Of a DNA stretch of 64,000 nt, positions 44,536 to 53,230 are shown in pieces (position 1 is the stretch's first letter; every line of letters begins with the position of its first letter). Source of the DNA: Pseudolysinimonas_A sp041984585 (GTDB lineage Bacteria; Actinomycetota; Actinomycetes; Actinomycetales; Microbacteriaceae). The stretch spans positions 3,378-67,377 of the forward strand of contig JBHIXX010000011.1 of NCBI GenBank assembly GCA_041984585.1, read 5' to 3'. The notes below the pieces were generated by a model. That model made no database searches. It was not told where the DNA came from and worked only from the letters and a program-made list of their open reading frames with translations. The translations under genes were made by a program, and so were the position numbers.

Positions 44536-44557
44536 GAGCGTCATATAGCGGACGCTC
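44536..44557 (+). promoter_or_regulatory. Hairpin just upstream of the rpoA ribosome-binding site
   Basis: GAGCGTC / GACGCTC with an AT-rich loop ATATAGCG, 3 bases before the CGAAAGGA site of rpoA. The CATATA within the loop could alternatively be a -10 box. Confidence 0.45.
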
Positions 44558-44576
44558 CTGCGAAAGGAATCCATCC

Positions 44577-45569
44577 GTGCTCATCGCACAGCGACCCACT
44601 CTCTCCGAGGAGAACCTCGCCGAGTTCCGCTCGCGGTTCGTCATCGAGCCGCTCGAGCCGGGCTTCGGCTACACCCTCGGCAACTCGCTCCGCCGCACCC
44701 TGCTCTCGTCCATCCCGGGCGCCGCGGTCACCAGCATCCGCATCGACGGCATCCAGCACGAGTTCTCCACGATCCCCGGGGTCAAGGAGGACGTCGTCGA
44801 GATCGTCCTCAACGTGAAGAACCTCGTCGTCTCGAGCGAGCACGACGAGCCGATCACCGCCTACCTGCGCAAGCAGGGCGCCGGTCAGGTCACGGCGGCT
44901 GACATCTCGGCCCCGGCCGGTGTCGAGATCCACAACCCGGACCTCGTCATCGCGACCCTCAACGACAAGGCGAAGTTCGAGCTCGAGATGACCATCGAGC
45001 GCGGCCGCGGCTACGTGTCGGCCACCCAGAACCGCAGCGAGTTCAGCGAGGCGGGCCAGATCCCGATCGACTCGATCTACTCGCCGGTGCTCAAGGTCAC
45101 CTACCGCGTCGAGGCCACCCGCGCCGGCGAGCGCACCGACTTCGACCGCCTCGTGGTCGACGTCGAGACGAAGCCGGCGATCTCGCCGCGCGACGCGATC
45201 GCCTCGGCGGGCCGCACGCTCACCGAGCTGTTCGGCCTGGCGCGCGAGCTCAACTCGGCGGCCGAGGGCATCGAGATCGGCCCGGCGCCGGTCGACCAGG
45301 TGCTCTCCACCGAGCTGAGCATGCCGATCGAGGACCTCGACCTGTCGGTGCGCAGCTACAACTGCCTCAAGCGCGAGGGCATCAACACCGTGAGCGAGCT
45401 CGTGGCCCTGTCCGAGACGCAGCTCATGAACATCCGCAACTTCGGGCAGAAGTCGGTCGACGAGGTCAAGGACAAGCTCGTCGAGATGGGTCTGTCGCTG
45501 AAGGACAGCGTCCCCGGCTTCGACGGCGCCCACTTCTACGGCGGCTACGACGACGACCAGAACGTCTAA
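44577..45569 (+). CDS. rpoA: RNA polymerase alpha subunit
   Basis: 330 residues from GTG 44577. N-terminal dimerisation domain (EPLEPGFGYTLGNSLRRTLL) and C-terminal domain with two helix-hairpin-helix motifs (LDLSVRSYNCLKREGINTV; LMNIRNFGQKSVDEVKDKL) that bind UP elements and activators. Confidence 0.99.
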   Translation: MLIAQRPTLSEENLAEFRSRFVIEPLEPGFGYTLGNSLRRTLLSSIPGAAVTSIRIDGIQHEFSTIPGVKEDVVEIVLNVKNLVVSSEHDEPITAYLRKQGAGQVTAADISAPAGVEIHNPDLVIATLNDKAKFELEMTIERGRGYVSATQNRSEFSEAGQIPIDSIYSPVLKVTYRVEATRAGERTDFDRLVVDVETKPAISPRDAIASAGRTLTELFGLARELNSAAEGIEIGPAPVDQVLSTELSMPIEDLDLSVRSYNCLKREGINTVSELVALSETQLMNIRNFGQKSVDEVKDKLVEMGLSLKDSVPGFDGAHFYGGYDDDQNV

Positions 45570-45599
45570 CCGACCGGACCACCTGGAGAACTGAGAATC

Positions 45600-46148
45600 A
45601 TGCCCAAGCCCACCAAGGGTCCCCGTCTCGGCGGCGGTCCGGCGCACGAGCGCCTGCTGCTCGCGAACCTCGCCGCGGCCCTGTTCACCCACAAGAGCAT
45701 CCAGACCACCGAGACGAAGGCCAAGCGCCTGCGTCCGCTGGCGGAGCGCCTCATCACCTTCGCCAAGCGCGGCGACCTGCACTCGCGTCGCCGGGTGCTC
45801 GCGGTCATCTCCGACAAGGGCGTGGTGCACGAGCTGTTCACCGAGATCGCTCCGCTCGTCGCGGAGCGTGAGGGCGGCTACACCCGCATCACGAAGACCG
45901 GCTTCCGCAAGGGCGACAACGCCCCGATGGCGGTGATCGAGCTCGTGCTCGAGCCGGTGTCGAAGAAGCCGGCGTCGTCGAAGAAGTCGGCGGCCCGTGC
46001 CGAGACCCCGAAGGTCGAGAAGGTCGAGGAGGCGCCGGCCGAGGAGGCTCCCACCGAGGAGACCCCGGTCGAGGAGGCTCCCACCGAGGATGCCCCGGCC
46101 GACGAGGCTGCCGCCGAGGAGAGCACCGAGGCCGACGCCGAGAAGTGA
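45600..46148 (+). CDS. rplQ: 50S ribosomal protein L17 with acidic C-terminal tail
   Basis: 182 residues; the core (MPKPTKGPRLGGGPAHERLL ... MAVIELV) ends near residue 118. The tail has a short basic stretch (KKPASSKKSAARAE) and then imperfect E-E-A-P-T-E-E repeats, about 50 residues, strongly acidic, in contrast to the basic tails of L22 and L15. Last gene of the alpha operon. Confidence 0.98.
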   Translation: MPKPTKGPRLGGGPAHERLLLANLAAALFTHKSIQTTETKAKRLRPLAERLITFAKRGDLHSRRRVLAVISDKGVVHELFTEIAPLVAEREGGYTRITKTGFRKGDNAPMAVIELVLEPVSKKPASSKKSAARAETPKVEKVEEAPAEEAPTEETPVEEAPTEDAPADEAAAEESTEADAEK

Positions 46149-46164
46149 TCGGCTGACTCCCGCC

Positions 46165-46199
46165 GAGAGGGCCCCCGTCGTCATGACGGGGGCCCTCTC
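46165..46199 (+). terminator. Terminator of the alpha operon
   Basis: Perfect 15-bp stem (GAGAGGGCCCCCGTC / GACGGGGGCCCTCTC) with loop GTCAT, 16 bases after rplQ. No U-tract. Confidence 0.85.
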
Positions 46200-46213
46200 G
46201 CATGTCCGCCGCC

Positions 46214-46219
46214 TACGCT
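46214..46219 (+). promoter_or_regulatory. Leaderless -10 box of the GNAT gene
   Basis: TACGCT ends 6 bases before ATG 46226. There is no ribosome-binding site, and only 15 bases separate the box from the preceding terminator. Confidence 0.6.
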
Positions 46220-46225
46220 GAGCCC

Positions 46226-47242
46226 ATGACCGCCGTCGCCGACCGCGTTCCCGCCTCCGAGCCCCCGATCCCGCCGACGGGACCCGACGGGGTCGCCTGG
46301 CGACCGGCGACCGCCGCCGACGTCGAGGCGATCACCGACCTGCACGCGGCGATGGCCGGCGTCGATCACCCCGACTGGGCGGAGACCCGGGAGGAGATCG
46401 CGGAGGCCCTCGAGCATTCCTGGGTCGACCTCGACCGCGACACCCTGGTCGCGGAGACGGGCGGCCGCATCGTCGCCTTCGGTCACGTCAACCTCCCCGA
46501 CGGCTACGACTCGGTGCTGCGGGTGTTCCTGAACGGGGGAGTCCACCCCGACGAGCGAGGGCGCGGGGTCGGCCGGCGACTGCTCGACTGGCAGCGTCGC
46601 CGCGCGCTGGAGATGCTCGCGACCGTCACGGACACCATCCCGGCGTGGGTGCTCGTCTATGCCGAATCGCGGAACGTCGCGCATCAGCACCTGCTCGACC
46701 GGTCGGGGTTCGGGCTGGCGCGCTACTTCCTGCAGATGGTGCGCGACCTGGCCGACCCCATCCCGCAGCCGGCCCTGCCGGACGATCTCACCGCGGTGAC
46801 CCCGGACGACGCGCTCGCCGACCCGATCCTCGCCGCACGGGACTCCGCCTTCCGCGATCACTGGGGCAGCCAGCCGACCTCGGCCGAGGAGTGGCGCTCG
46901 TTCTGGCGGATGCCGACCCTGCGCCGCGACCTGTCCGTCGCGGCCGTGGACGCGCGCGGCACGGTCGGCGGGTTCGTGCTCACCCAGGTGACGCCCGAGG
47001 ACTTCGAGCGGCAGGGCTACGCGGGGGCCTACATCCCGCTCATCGGGGTGGTGCGTGATCACCGTCGACGCGGGGTGGCGCCGGCGCTCATCGCCGAGGT
47101 GCTGCGGCGCTGTCGCGCGGACGGACTCGAGAAGGTGAAGCTCGACGTCGATGCCGAGAACCCGACGGGCGCTCTCGGCCTCTACACCGGGCTGGGGTTC
47201 GTCGAGTCGAGTCGCGGGATGGCGTACTCGCTCGAGTTCTGA
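46226..47242 (+). CDS. GNAT acetyltransferase with two tandem domains
   Basis: 338 residues. The first GNAT fold (about 20-160) has GGVHPDERGRGVGRRLLDWQ, the second (about 180-338) has GVVRDHRRRGVAPALIAEVL and NPTGALGLYTGLGFVESSRG. The tandem layout resembles mycothiol synthase MshD, but size and context do not prove it; substrate unknown. Transcribed alone as a leaderless message. Confidence 0.8.
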   Translation: MTAVADRVPASEPPIPPTGPDGVAWRPATAADVEAITDLHAAMAGVDHPDWAETREEIAEALEHSWVDLDRDTLVAETGGRIVAFGHVNLPDGYDSVLRVFLNGGVHPDERGRGVGRRLLDWQRRRALEMLATVTDTIPAWVLVYAESRNVAHQHLLDRSGFGLARYFLQMVRDLADPIPQPALPDDLTAVTPDDALADPILAARDSAFRDHWGSQPTSAEEWRSFWRMPTLRRDLSVAAVDARGTVGGFVLTQVTPEDFERQGYAGAYIPLIGVVRDHRRRGVAPALIAEVLRRCRADGLEKVKLDVDAENPTGALGLYTGLGFVESSRGMAYSLEF

Positions 47243-47303
47243 ACGGCCGCACCCGGACCACAGCGCACGGCGCACGGCGCGACGGCGCGCCCTGCGGCGG
47301 GGT

Positions 47304-49211
47304 TCAGAACGGCCGTGGCAGCGACAGGTCGTCGGCCTCGTCGCGGAGCGGTGGCAGCTCCGCGAGCCGCTGCAGCGCGTCGCGGATGGTGCCCGCGAAG
47401 ACGACCGCTCCGCTCGATCCGAAGTGGATCTGGTCGCCGGCCAGCAGGCCCAGCTGCGACTGGATCGCGGCGTGCCAGTTCGCCAGCTCGACCGTGCGGT
47501 AGTACTGCGCGAACGACGACAGCTCGGCGTTGACCCCCGGGATCCAGCCGCGCGGCGCCTGCGCGTTGACGAGCACGAGCGCGCGGTCGGGTCCGATCAT
47601 CCGCCGCAGCTGCTCGAGGGTGTCGCGACTCACCGGACCGTTCGTGCCCAGCGCGATGACGACCACGGGGCGGAGGGTGCCCGCCCGCAGCTGCGCCTGG
47701 ATGATGGCCGGGGCCGCGTACATCGACCGCGAGACGGCGGCGTCGATGGCGATGCCCGGGAACTCCTGCTGCAGGGTCGGCGCGGCGGCGAGCATCACGG
47801 AGTCGCCGATGGCGGTGATCTGGCTGCCCGCGGCGATCGGCGGCGGCGCGTCGGGCTCCGCCGCCGGCCCGGGTGCCGCGGTCGACCCGGGGGGCTCCGG
47901 GGGCGGTGTGCTCAGCGCGTCCTGGCCGGCGGCGACGAGCGCCTCCACTTCGGTGCGTCCCGGATCGCGGGCGACCCCCAGCAGGGCGGTGGCGGCGAGC
48001 GCGCCGGCGATCACCATCGCGGCCGCGGCGGTGAGCGCCGGAATCGAGCGTCGCGGGAGGTCCAGCACGCGCCGCGCGACGGCCCGGTAGCCGTCGCGAC
48101 GGATGGGGCGCTCGACGAACCGGTAGGAGAGGGCGGCCGCGACGACCGTGACGACCAGCGCGATGCCGCCGAGCGCCCACGCGGGGCCGCCCTCGCGGGG
48201 CCAGGGGAGCGCGGCGGCGAGCAGCACGACCACCGGCCAGTGCCAGAGGTAGATGCCGTAGCTGCGCACCCCCACCCAGCGCAGCGGCGCGACGTCGAGC
48301 AGCCGCGCGATCGGGGATCCGGGCACCAGCAGGGCGACCAGCACGGCGACCGTGAGCAGCGACACGAGGGCGAGCCCGCCGCGGAACGCCTCCGCCGAGC
48401 CCTCGGGCAGCAGGAGCGACAGCGCGAGCAGCCCGACCAGGCCCGCGACGCCCGCGGAGGCCGCGAGCACCCGTCCGGCACGGCCGACCCGCAGCGCCGC
48501 CGCCTCGCCGACCAGCAGCGCGAGGAAGGCGCCCGCGGCGAGCCCGAAGGCGTGCGTGTCGGTGCCGTAGTAGGCGCGGGTAGCGTCCTCCGCGGTCCAG
48601 GTGACCGCCATCAGGGCGGCGGAGCCGACGGCGACCGCGCCGACGAGCACCAGCCTCGCCCAGCGCGGGATGCGCAGCAGGAGCGCGACGAGCAGGAGCG
48701 GCCAGACGACGTAGAACTGCTCCTCGACCGCGAGGGACCACAGGTTGCGGAACAGCTCCGGGGTGGTCGCGTCGAAGTAGGCGGAGCCGGTGGCGAGCAG
48801 CACCCAGTTGCTGCTGAAGGTGAGCGCCCCGAGGATCTGCGTGCCGAGCCCGACGAGCACGTCTCCGCCGATCAGCGATGCGGCGCCCGCGCAGACCAGC
48901 AAGAGCAGGAACAGTGCGGGGAGCAGCCGCCGGGCGCGGCGCACCCAGAATGCGCGCAGCCGCACCCGCCCGGTCTGCGCGCGTTCGCGCAGCAGCAGAG
49001 TCGTGATGAGGAACCCGCTCACCACGAAGAACACGTCGACGCCGAGGTACCCGCCCGGCAGCACGCCCTCGGGGGCGAGGTGGAAGAGCACGACGACGGT
49101 CACGGCGATCGCCCGCGCCCCGTCGAGCCCGGCGATCCGGGGCGCGGACGATCCCCCGGGGCCGGACGCCGTCGTCGGCGTCCCCGGTTCGGTGCGCGTC
49201 GCGGTGCTCAT
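47304..49211 (-). CDS. OatA-like membrane acyltransferase with C-terminal SGNH domain
   Basis: 635 residues. Acyltransferase-3 membrane domain with about ten helices (GLDGARAIAVTVVVLFHL with the catalytic-type His, RRLLPALFLLL, LWSLAVEEQFYVVWPLLL), then a linker and an extracytoplasmic SGNH hydrolase: GDSVMLA (Ser block), ALGTNG (Asn block) and DQIHFG (Asp-His). Likely O-acetylates peptidoglycan or another wall glycan. ATG 49211 follows a divergent promoter shared with truA; the frame is open further upstream, but that part is antisense to truA. Confidence 0.88.
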   Translation of the reverse strand: MSTATRTEPGTPTTASGPGGSSAPRIAGLDGARAIAVTVVVLFHLAPEGVLPGGYLGVDVFFVVSGFLITTLLLRERAQTGRVRLRAFWVRRARRLLPALFLLLLVCAGAASLIGGDVLVGLGTQILGALTFSSNWVLLATGSAYFDATTPELFRNLWSLAVEEQFYVVWPLLLVALLLRIPRWARLVLVGAVAVGSAALMAVTWTAEDATRAYYGTDTHAFGLAAGAFLALLVGEAAALRVGRAGRVLAASAGVAGLVGLLALSLLLPEGSAEAFRGGLALVSLLTVAVLVALLVPGSPIARLLDVAPLRWVGVRSYGIYLWHWPVVVLLAAALPWPREGGPAWALGGIALVVTVVAAALSYRFVERPIRRDGYRAVARRVLDLPRRSIPALTAAAAMVIAGALAATALLGVARDPGRTEVEALVAAGQDALSTPPPEPPGSTAAPGPAAEPDAPPPIAAGSQITAIGDSVMLAAAPTLQQEFPGIAIDAAVSRSMYAAPAIIQAQLRAGTLRPVVVIALGTNGPVSRDTLEQLRRMIGPDRALVLVNAQAPRGWIPGVNAELSSFAQYYRTVELANWHAAIQSQLGLLAGDQIHFGSSGAVVFAGTIRDALQRLAELPPLRDEADDLSLPRPF

Positions 49212-49229
49212 CGGGCGGACTCCGCCGAC

Positions 49230-49236
49230 TAGCGTA
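49230..49236. promoter_or_regulatory. Divergent overlapping -10 boxes for truA and the acyltransferase
   Basis: The seven bases TAGCGTA contain TAGCGT on the plus strand (7 bases before truA GTG) and TACGCT on the minus strand (about 20 bases before the acyltransferase ATG). The two boxes share five base pairs, so both polymerases cannot open them at once. Confidence 0.55.
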
Positions 49237-49242
49237 ATCCGC

Positions 49243-50199
49243 GTGCAGGAGAGCCCGACCCGCATCCGGATGAACATCGGGTACGACGGCGCGGGCTTCA
49301 CCGGGTGGGCCCGGCAGCCCGGCCTGCGCACCGTGCAGGGCGAGCTCGAGTCGGCCCTCGCGACCGTGTTCGCGAAGGCCGGTGACGCGCCCCCGCCGCT
49401 CATCACCGTGGCGGGCCGCACCGACGTGGGCGTGCACGCGACCGGGCAGGTCGCGCACATCGACCTCGCGCCGGAGCAGTCCCGCCTGCTCGAGCGTCCG
49501 CACCGCGACGCCCACGGGCCGACGGGCGTGACGGCCCTGGTGCGGCGCCTGAACGGGATCGCGGGGGACGACGTGCGGGTGCACTCCGCCGAGGTCGCGC
49601 CGACGGGGTTCGACGCGCGGTTCGCGGCGCTGTGGCGGCGATACGAGTACCGCATCGCCGACGCCGGCGCGCTGCACGACCCGCGCCGGCGCGGGCACAC
49701 GCTGTGGCATCCGCGTCCGCTCGACGTCGACGCGATGAACGCCGCGGCGCGCGAGCTGCTCGGTCTGCACGACTTCGCGGCGTACTGCAAGCCGCGCGAG
49801 GGGGCCACGACCATCCGCACGCTGCAGGAGTACGCGTGGGAGCGCGACGCCGACGGGGTGCTGGTGGCGCGGGTGCGCGCCGACGCGTTCTGCCACTCGA
49901 TGGTGCGGGCTCTGGTCGGCGCCGCGATCGCGGTGGGGAGCGGACGGATGACGCCCGCCCGCCCGGGGGAGCTGCTGGCGTCATCCGTCCGCGGCTCCGA
50001 GTTCGCGGTGGTCCCGGCGCTCGGCCTGACGCTCGTCGAGGTCGGCTACCCGCCGGACGACGAGCTGGCCGCGCGGGTGGAGCTGACGCGGGCACGCCGG
50101 CCCGCGCTCGACCGGCAGCGGACCGACCGGGCGACGGATGACCGGGCCGCCCCCGGGGGTGCGCCGACTCCGATTGACCGGATCGAGCCGATCGACTAA
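49243..50199 (+). CDS. truA: tRNA pseudouridine(38-40) synthase
   Basis: 318 residues from GTG 49243, leaderless. Catalytic Asp61 in AGRTDVGVHATGQV; MNIGYDGAGFTGWARQPG, SFARRYEY-type WRRYEYRI and the C-terminal FCHSMVRALVGAAIAVGSG are typical of TruA. Actinobacterial insertions make it longer than E. coli TruA (270). The rplM promoter lies inside its 3' end. Confidence 0.97.
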   Translation: MQESPTRIRMNIGYDGAGFTGWARQPGLRTVQGELESALATVFAKAGDAPPPLITVAGRTDVGVHATGQVAHIDLAPEQSRLLERPHRDAHGPTGVTALVRRLNGIAGDDVRVHSAEVAPTGFDARFAALWRRYEYRIADAGALHDPRRRGHTLWHPRPLDVDAMNAAARELLGLHDFAAYCKPREGATTIRTLQEYAWERDADGVLVARVRADAFCHSMVRALVGAAIAVGSGRMTPARPGELLASSVRGSEFAVVPALGLTLVEVGYPPDDELAARVELTRARRPALDRQRTDRATDDRAAPGGAPTPIDRIEPID

Positions 50200-50202
50200 C
50201 CT
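50174..50202 (+). promoter_or_regulatory. rplM-rpsI promoter inside the truA 3' end
   Basis: TTGACC, exactly 17 bases, TAACCT. The -35 lies in the last codons of truA and the -10 includes its TAA stop. One of the best sigma-70-type promoters in the window. Confidence 0.75.
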
Positions 50203-50211
50203 GTCCAGGTT

Positions 50212-50228
50212 GCCTCCGCACCGGAGGC
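50212..50228 (+). other. Hairpin at the start of the rplM leader
   Basis: GCCTCCG / CGGAGGC, 7 bp with loop CAC, flanked by TTGCC and GGCAA that can pair alternatively. It may serve as truA terminator or rplM leader element. Confidence 0.45.
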
Positions 50229-50321
50229 GGCAATCCGAGCCCTCCACCCGCGGGTTCCCGGCCGATCCGGCCGGAAACGCGCACCGGAGCGGGATTCACG
50301 ATCACCTCGAGAGGAACACCT

Positions 50322-50765
50322 GTGCGCACGTACAGCCCCAAGCCGGCCGAGGTCCAGCGCGACTGGGTCGTCATCGACGCCACCGACATCGTGCTCGGCC
50401 GTCTGGCCAGCCACGCCGCCGCGCTGCTCCGCGGCAAGCACAAGCCCACCTTCGCCCCGCACGTCGACATGGGTGACTTCGTCATCATCGTCAACGCCGA
50501 CAAGGTGGCCCTCACCGGCCAGAAGCTCGAGAAGAAGATGGCCTACCGCCACTCGGGCTACCCGGGCGGTCTCTCGGCTCAGAACTACGCCGAGATGCTG
50601 GAGCGTCACCCCACCCGCGCCGTCGAGAAGGCGATCCGCGGGATGCTGCCGAAGAACTCGCTGGGCCGCGCCCAGTTCCGCAAGCTGAAGGTCTACGCCG
50701 GTGCCGAGCACCCGCACGCCGCTCAGCAGCCCACGCCGTACACCCTGACCCAGGTCGCCCAGTAA
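50322..50765 (+). CDS. rplM: 50S ribosomal protein L13
   Basis: 147 residues from GTG 50322 with GAGAGGAAC upstream. WVVIDATDIVLGRLASHAA, YRHSGYPGGLS and GMLPKNSLGRAQFRKLKVY are family hallmarks. Confidence 0.99.
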   Translation: MRTYSPKPAEVQRDWVVIDATDIVLGRLASHAAALLRGKHKPTFAPHVDMGDFVIIVNADKVALTGQKLEKKMAYRHSGYPGGLSAQNYAEMLERHPTRAVEKAIRGMLPKNSLGRAQFRKLKVYAGAEHPHAAQQPTPYTLTQVAQ

Positions 50766-50794
50766 GCGCCCGGCGACCTGAGAGGAATCCAGAC

Positions 50795-51280
50795 ATGGCC
50801 CAGATCGACGAGTCGACCGACGTCCTGACCAACTACTCGACCGAGACGCCCGCGGGTGCCGCCGAGACGCCGAGCACGCCGCGCGTGCTCACCGTCCCCG
50901 GCGCCGCCGTCGGCCGCCGCAAGGAGGCGATCGCGCGCGTGCGCCTCGTCCCCGGCTCGGGCGCGTTCACGGTGAACGGTCGCAGCCTCGAGGACTACTT
51001 CCCGAACAAGCTGCACCAGCAGCTGATCACCGACCCGTTCACGGTGCTCGAGCTCGGCGGTGCGTACGACGTGGTCGCGCGCATCACCGGCGGCGGCCCC
51101 TCGGGCCAGGCCGGCGCGCTGCGCCTCGCCATCGCCCGTGCGCTGAACGAGATCGACCGCGAGAACAACCGCCCGGCCCTCAAGAAGGCCGGCTTCCTGA
51201 CGCGCGACGCCCGGGTGATCGAGCGCAAGAAGGCCGGTCTCAAGAAGGCCCGCAAGGCCTCGCAGTTCTCGAAGCGGTAA
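50795..51280 (+). CDS. rpsI: 30S ribosomal protein S9
   Basis: 161 residues, with about 30 extra N-terminal acidic/Thr residues before the core (GRRKEAIARVRLVPGSG). TGGGPSGQAGALRLAIARAL and the C-terminal FSKR that reaches the P-site tRNA are present. Confidence 0.99.
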   Translation: MAQIDESTDVLTNYSTETPAGAAETPSTPRVLTVPGAAVGRRKEAIARVRLVPGSGAFTVNGRSLEDYFPNKLHQQLITDPFTVLELGGAYDVVARITGGGPSGQAGALRLAIARALNEIDRENNRPALKKAGFLTRDARVIERKKAGLKKARKASQFSKR

Positions 51281-51302
51281 TCGGCTCGCAGGAGCGCGGC
51301 TG

Positions 51303-52667
51303 ATGCCCCGCCTCTTCGGCACCGACGGCGTCCGCGGCCTGGCCAACGGCGACGTCGTGACCGCCGACCTCGCCCTCGGCCTCGCGCAGGCGGCGGCGTG
51401 GGTCCTCACGCAGGGCCGACACGCCGACCGCCGGCGCGCCGAGGGGCGCCGGCCCACCGCGGTGATCGCGCGGGACCCGCGCATCTCGGGGGAGTTCATC
51501 TCCGCCGCGGTCGCGGCCGGGCTCGCCGGGTCGGGGGTCGACGTGCTCGACGCGGGCGTCATCCCGACGCCGGCCGCGGCGTTCCTGGTGCGCGACATCG
51601 ACGCCGACTTCGGCGTCGTCATCTCGGCCTCGCACAACCCCGCCGAAGACAACGGCATCAAGTTCTTCGCCTACGGCGGGGCGAAGCTGCCCGATGAGGT
51701 CGAGGACCGCATCGAGGCCGCGCTCGCCGACCCGCCGCCCCGTCCGACCGGCGTCGACGTGGGCCGCATCCGCCGGTTCGCCGACGCGGAGGACCGCTAC
51801 GTCGTGCACCTGCTCGGCACGGTGGAGACCCGCCTCGACGGGCTGCACGTCGTGCTGGACTGCGCGAACGGGGCCGCATCCGGCGTCTCCCCCCAGGTGT
51901 TCACGGATGCCGGCGCCCGGGTGACGCTGATCGGCGCCGACCCCGACGGCGTCAACATCAACGACGGCGTCGGGTCGACCCACCTCGAGGTGCTGCGCGC
52001 GGCCGTGCTCGAGCACGCCGCCGACCTCGGCATCGCCCACGACGGCGACGCCGACCGCTGCCTCGCGGTGGCGGCCGACGGCACGATCGTCGACGGCGAC
52101 ATGATCATGGCGATCCTGGCGTCGTCGCTGCACGACCGCGGTCGTCTCGTCGACGACACCCTCGTCGCCACCGTGATGAGCAACCTCGGGCTGCGCCGCG
52201 CGATGGCCGACCGCGGCATCTCGGTGATCGAGACCGCCGTCGGCGACCGCTACGTGCTCGAGGCGCTGGAGGCCGGCGGCTACACGCTGGGCGGCGAGCA
52301 GTCGGGGCACATCGTCTTCCGCGGACTCGCGACCACCGGAGACGGCATCCTCACCGGCCTGCAGCTGGCCTCTGAGGTCGCCCGCACCGGGCTGCCGCTC
52401 GCGACCCTCGCCGCGGCGATGACGGTCTACCCGCAGGTGCTCATCAACGTCGCGGGGGTGGACCGCACCCGCCTCGGCGGCGACGCCGGCGTCGCGGATG
52501 CCGTGCGCGCCGCGGAGGCCGAACTGGGCGACTCCGGACGGGTGCTGCTGCGCCCCTCCGGCACCGAACCGGTCGTGCGGGTGATGGTCGAGGCCGAGAC
52601 CGCCGAGACCGCGCAGGCGATCGCCGAGCGGCTCGCGGGCGTCGTGCGCGCCCGGCTCGCCCTCTGA
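51303..52667 (+). CDS. glmM: Phosphoglucosamine mutase
   Basis: 454 residues. Converts glucosamine-6-P to glucosamine-1-P in UDP-GlcNAc synthesis. LFGTDGVRGLAN start, phosphoserine Ser110 in SASHNPAEDNG, metal loop DGDADRC, GEQSGH and the phosphate site RPSGTEPVVRVM. Follows rpsI by 22 bases, so partly co-transcribed; glmS is 1.5 kb downstream. Confidence 0.98.
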   Translation: MPRLFGTDGVRGLANGDVVTADLALGLAQAAAWVLTQGRHADRRRAEGRRPTAVIARDPRISGEFISAAVAAGLAGSGVDVLDAGVIPTPAAAFLVRDIDADFGVVISASHNPAEDNGIKFFAYGGAKLPDEVEDRIEAALADPPPRPTGVDVGRIRRFADAEDRYVVHLLGTVETRLDGLHVVLDCANGAASGVSPQVFTDAGARVTLIGADPDGVNINDGVGSTHLEVLRAAVLEHAADLGIAHDGDADRCLAVAADGTIVDGDMIMAILASSLHDRGRLVDDTLVATVMSNLGLRRAMADRGISVIETAVGDRYVLEALEAGGYTLGGEQSGHIVFRGLATTGDGILTGLQLASEVARTGLPLATLAAAMTVYPQVLINVAGVDRTRLGGDAGVADAVRAAEAELGDSGRVLLRPSGTEPVVRVMVEAETAETAQAIAERLAGVVRARLAL

Positions 52668-52714
52668 CCCCGGTCGGCCGCAGCACGAGCCAGCGCGCTC
52701 GGGTCCGCCTGCCC

Positions 52715-52720
52715 TAGCGT
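52715..52720 (+). promoter_or_regulatory. Putative -10 box for the split-barrel gene
   Basis: TAGCGT, 42 bases before ATG 52763. Unlike the leaderless cases this leader has a proper GGAGGAGGA site. Confidence 0.5.
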
Positions 52721-52762
52721 GGGACCGGCCGCGGTCGGGTCCGCGGCGGAGGAGGACCAGAC

Positions 52763-53197
52763 ATGCCCTTGCAGGGGGAGTACGCGCCGAGCACGTCCGA
52801 GTGGGCGCGCACCCAGGCCGAGGCCTACGAGGCCAGTGGCGGATCCGAGTCGGCGGAGCTGCGCGGCAAGCCGATCATCGTGCTGACCACGCTCGGCGCG
52901 AAGTCGGGGAAGCTGCGCAAGACGGCGCTCATGCGCGTCGAGCACGACGGCGCCTACGCGGTCGTCGCCTCGCGCGGCGGGGCGCCGACCCACCCGCAGT
53001 GGTACTGGAACCTGGTCGCCCATCCGCAGGTCGAACTGCAGGACGGCGACGCCAAGCACGACTACGTCGCGCGCGAGGTGTCCGGCGACGAGCGGGCGGT
53101 CTGGTGGGAGCGCGCCGTGGCGGCCTGGCCCGACTACGCGAACTACCAGGAGAAGACCGACCGCATCATCCCGGTCTTCGTGCTCGAGCGCGACTGA
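52763..53197 (+). CDS. F420/FMN split-barrel oxidoreductase-like protein (Ddn/DUF385 family)
   Basis: 144 residues. GKPIIVLTTLGAKSGKLRKT, VVASRGGAPTHPQWYWNLVAHP and IPVFVLER are the signature blocks of the nitroreductase/deazaflavin-dependent (Ddn) family that binds F420. The physiological substrate is unknown. GGAGGAGGA before ATG 52763. Confidence 0.88.
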   Translation: MPLQGEYAPSTSEWARTQAEAYEASGGSESAELRGKPIIVLTTLGAKSGKLRKTALMRVEHDGAYAVVASRGGAPTHPQWYWNLVAHPQVELQDGDAKHDYVAREVSGDERAVWWERAVAAWPDYANYQEKTDRIIPVFVLERD

Positions 53198-53230
53198 CGC
53201 GAGCTCCCGCGTCGGTCACGACGGCGGGGG

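Noticed and set aside
47151..49232. A plus-strand open frame of 693 codons across the acyltransferase
   Set aside because: Shadow of the minus-strand acyltransferase; composition Arg/Asp/Gln-rich without motifs, while the opposite strand has ten helices and SGNH blocks.
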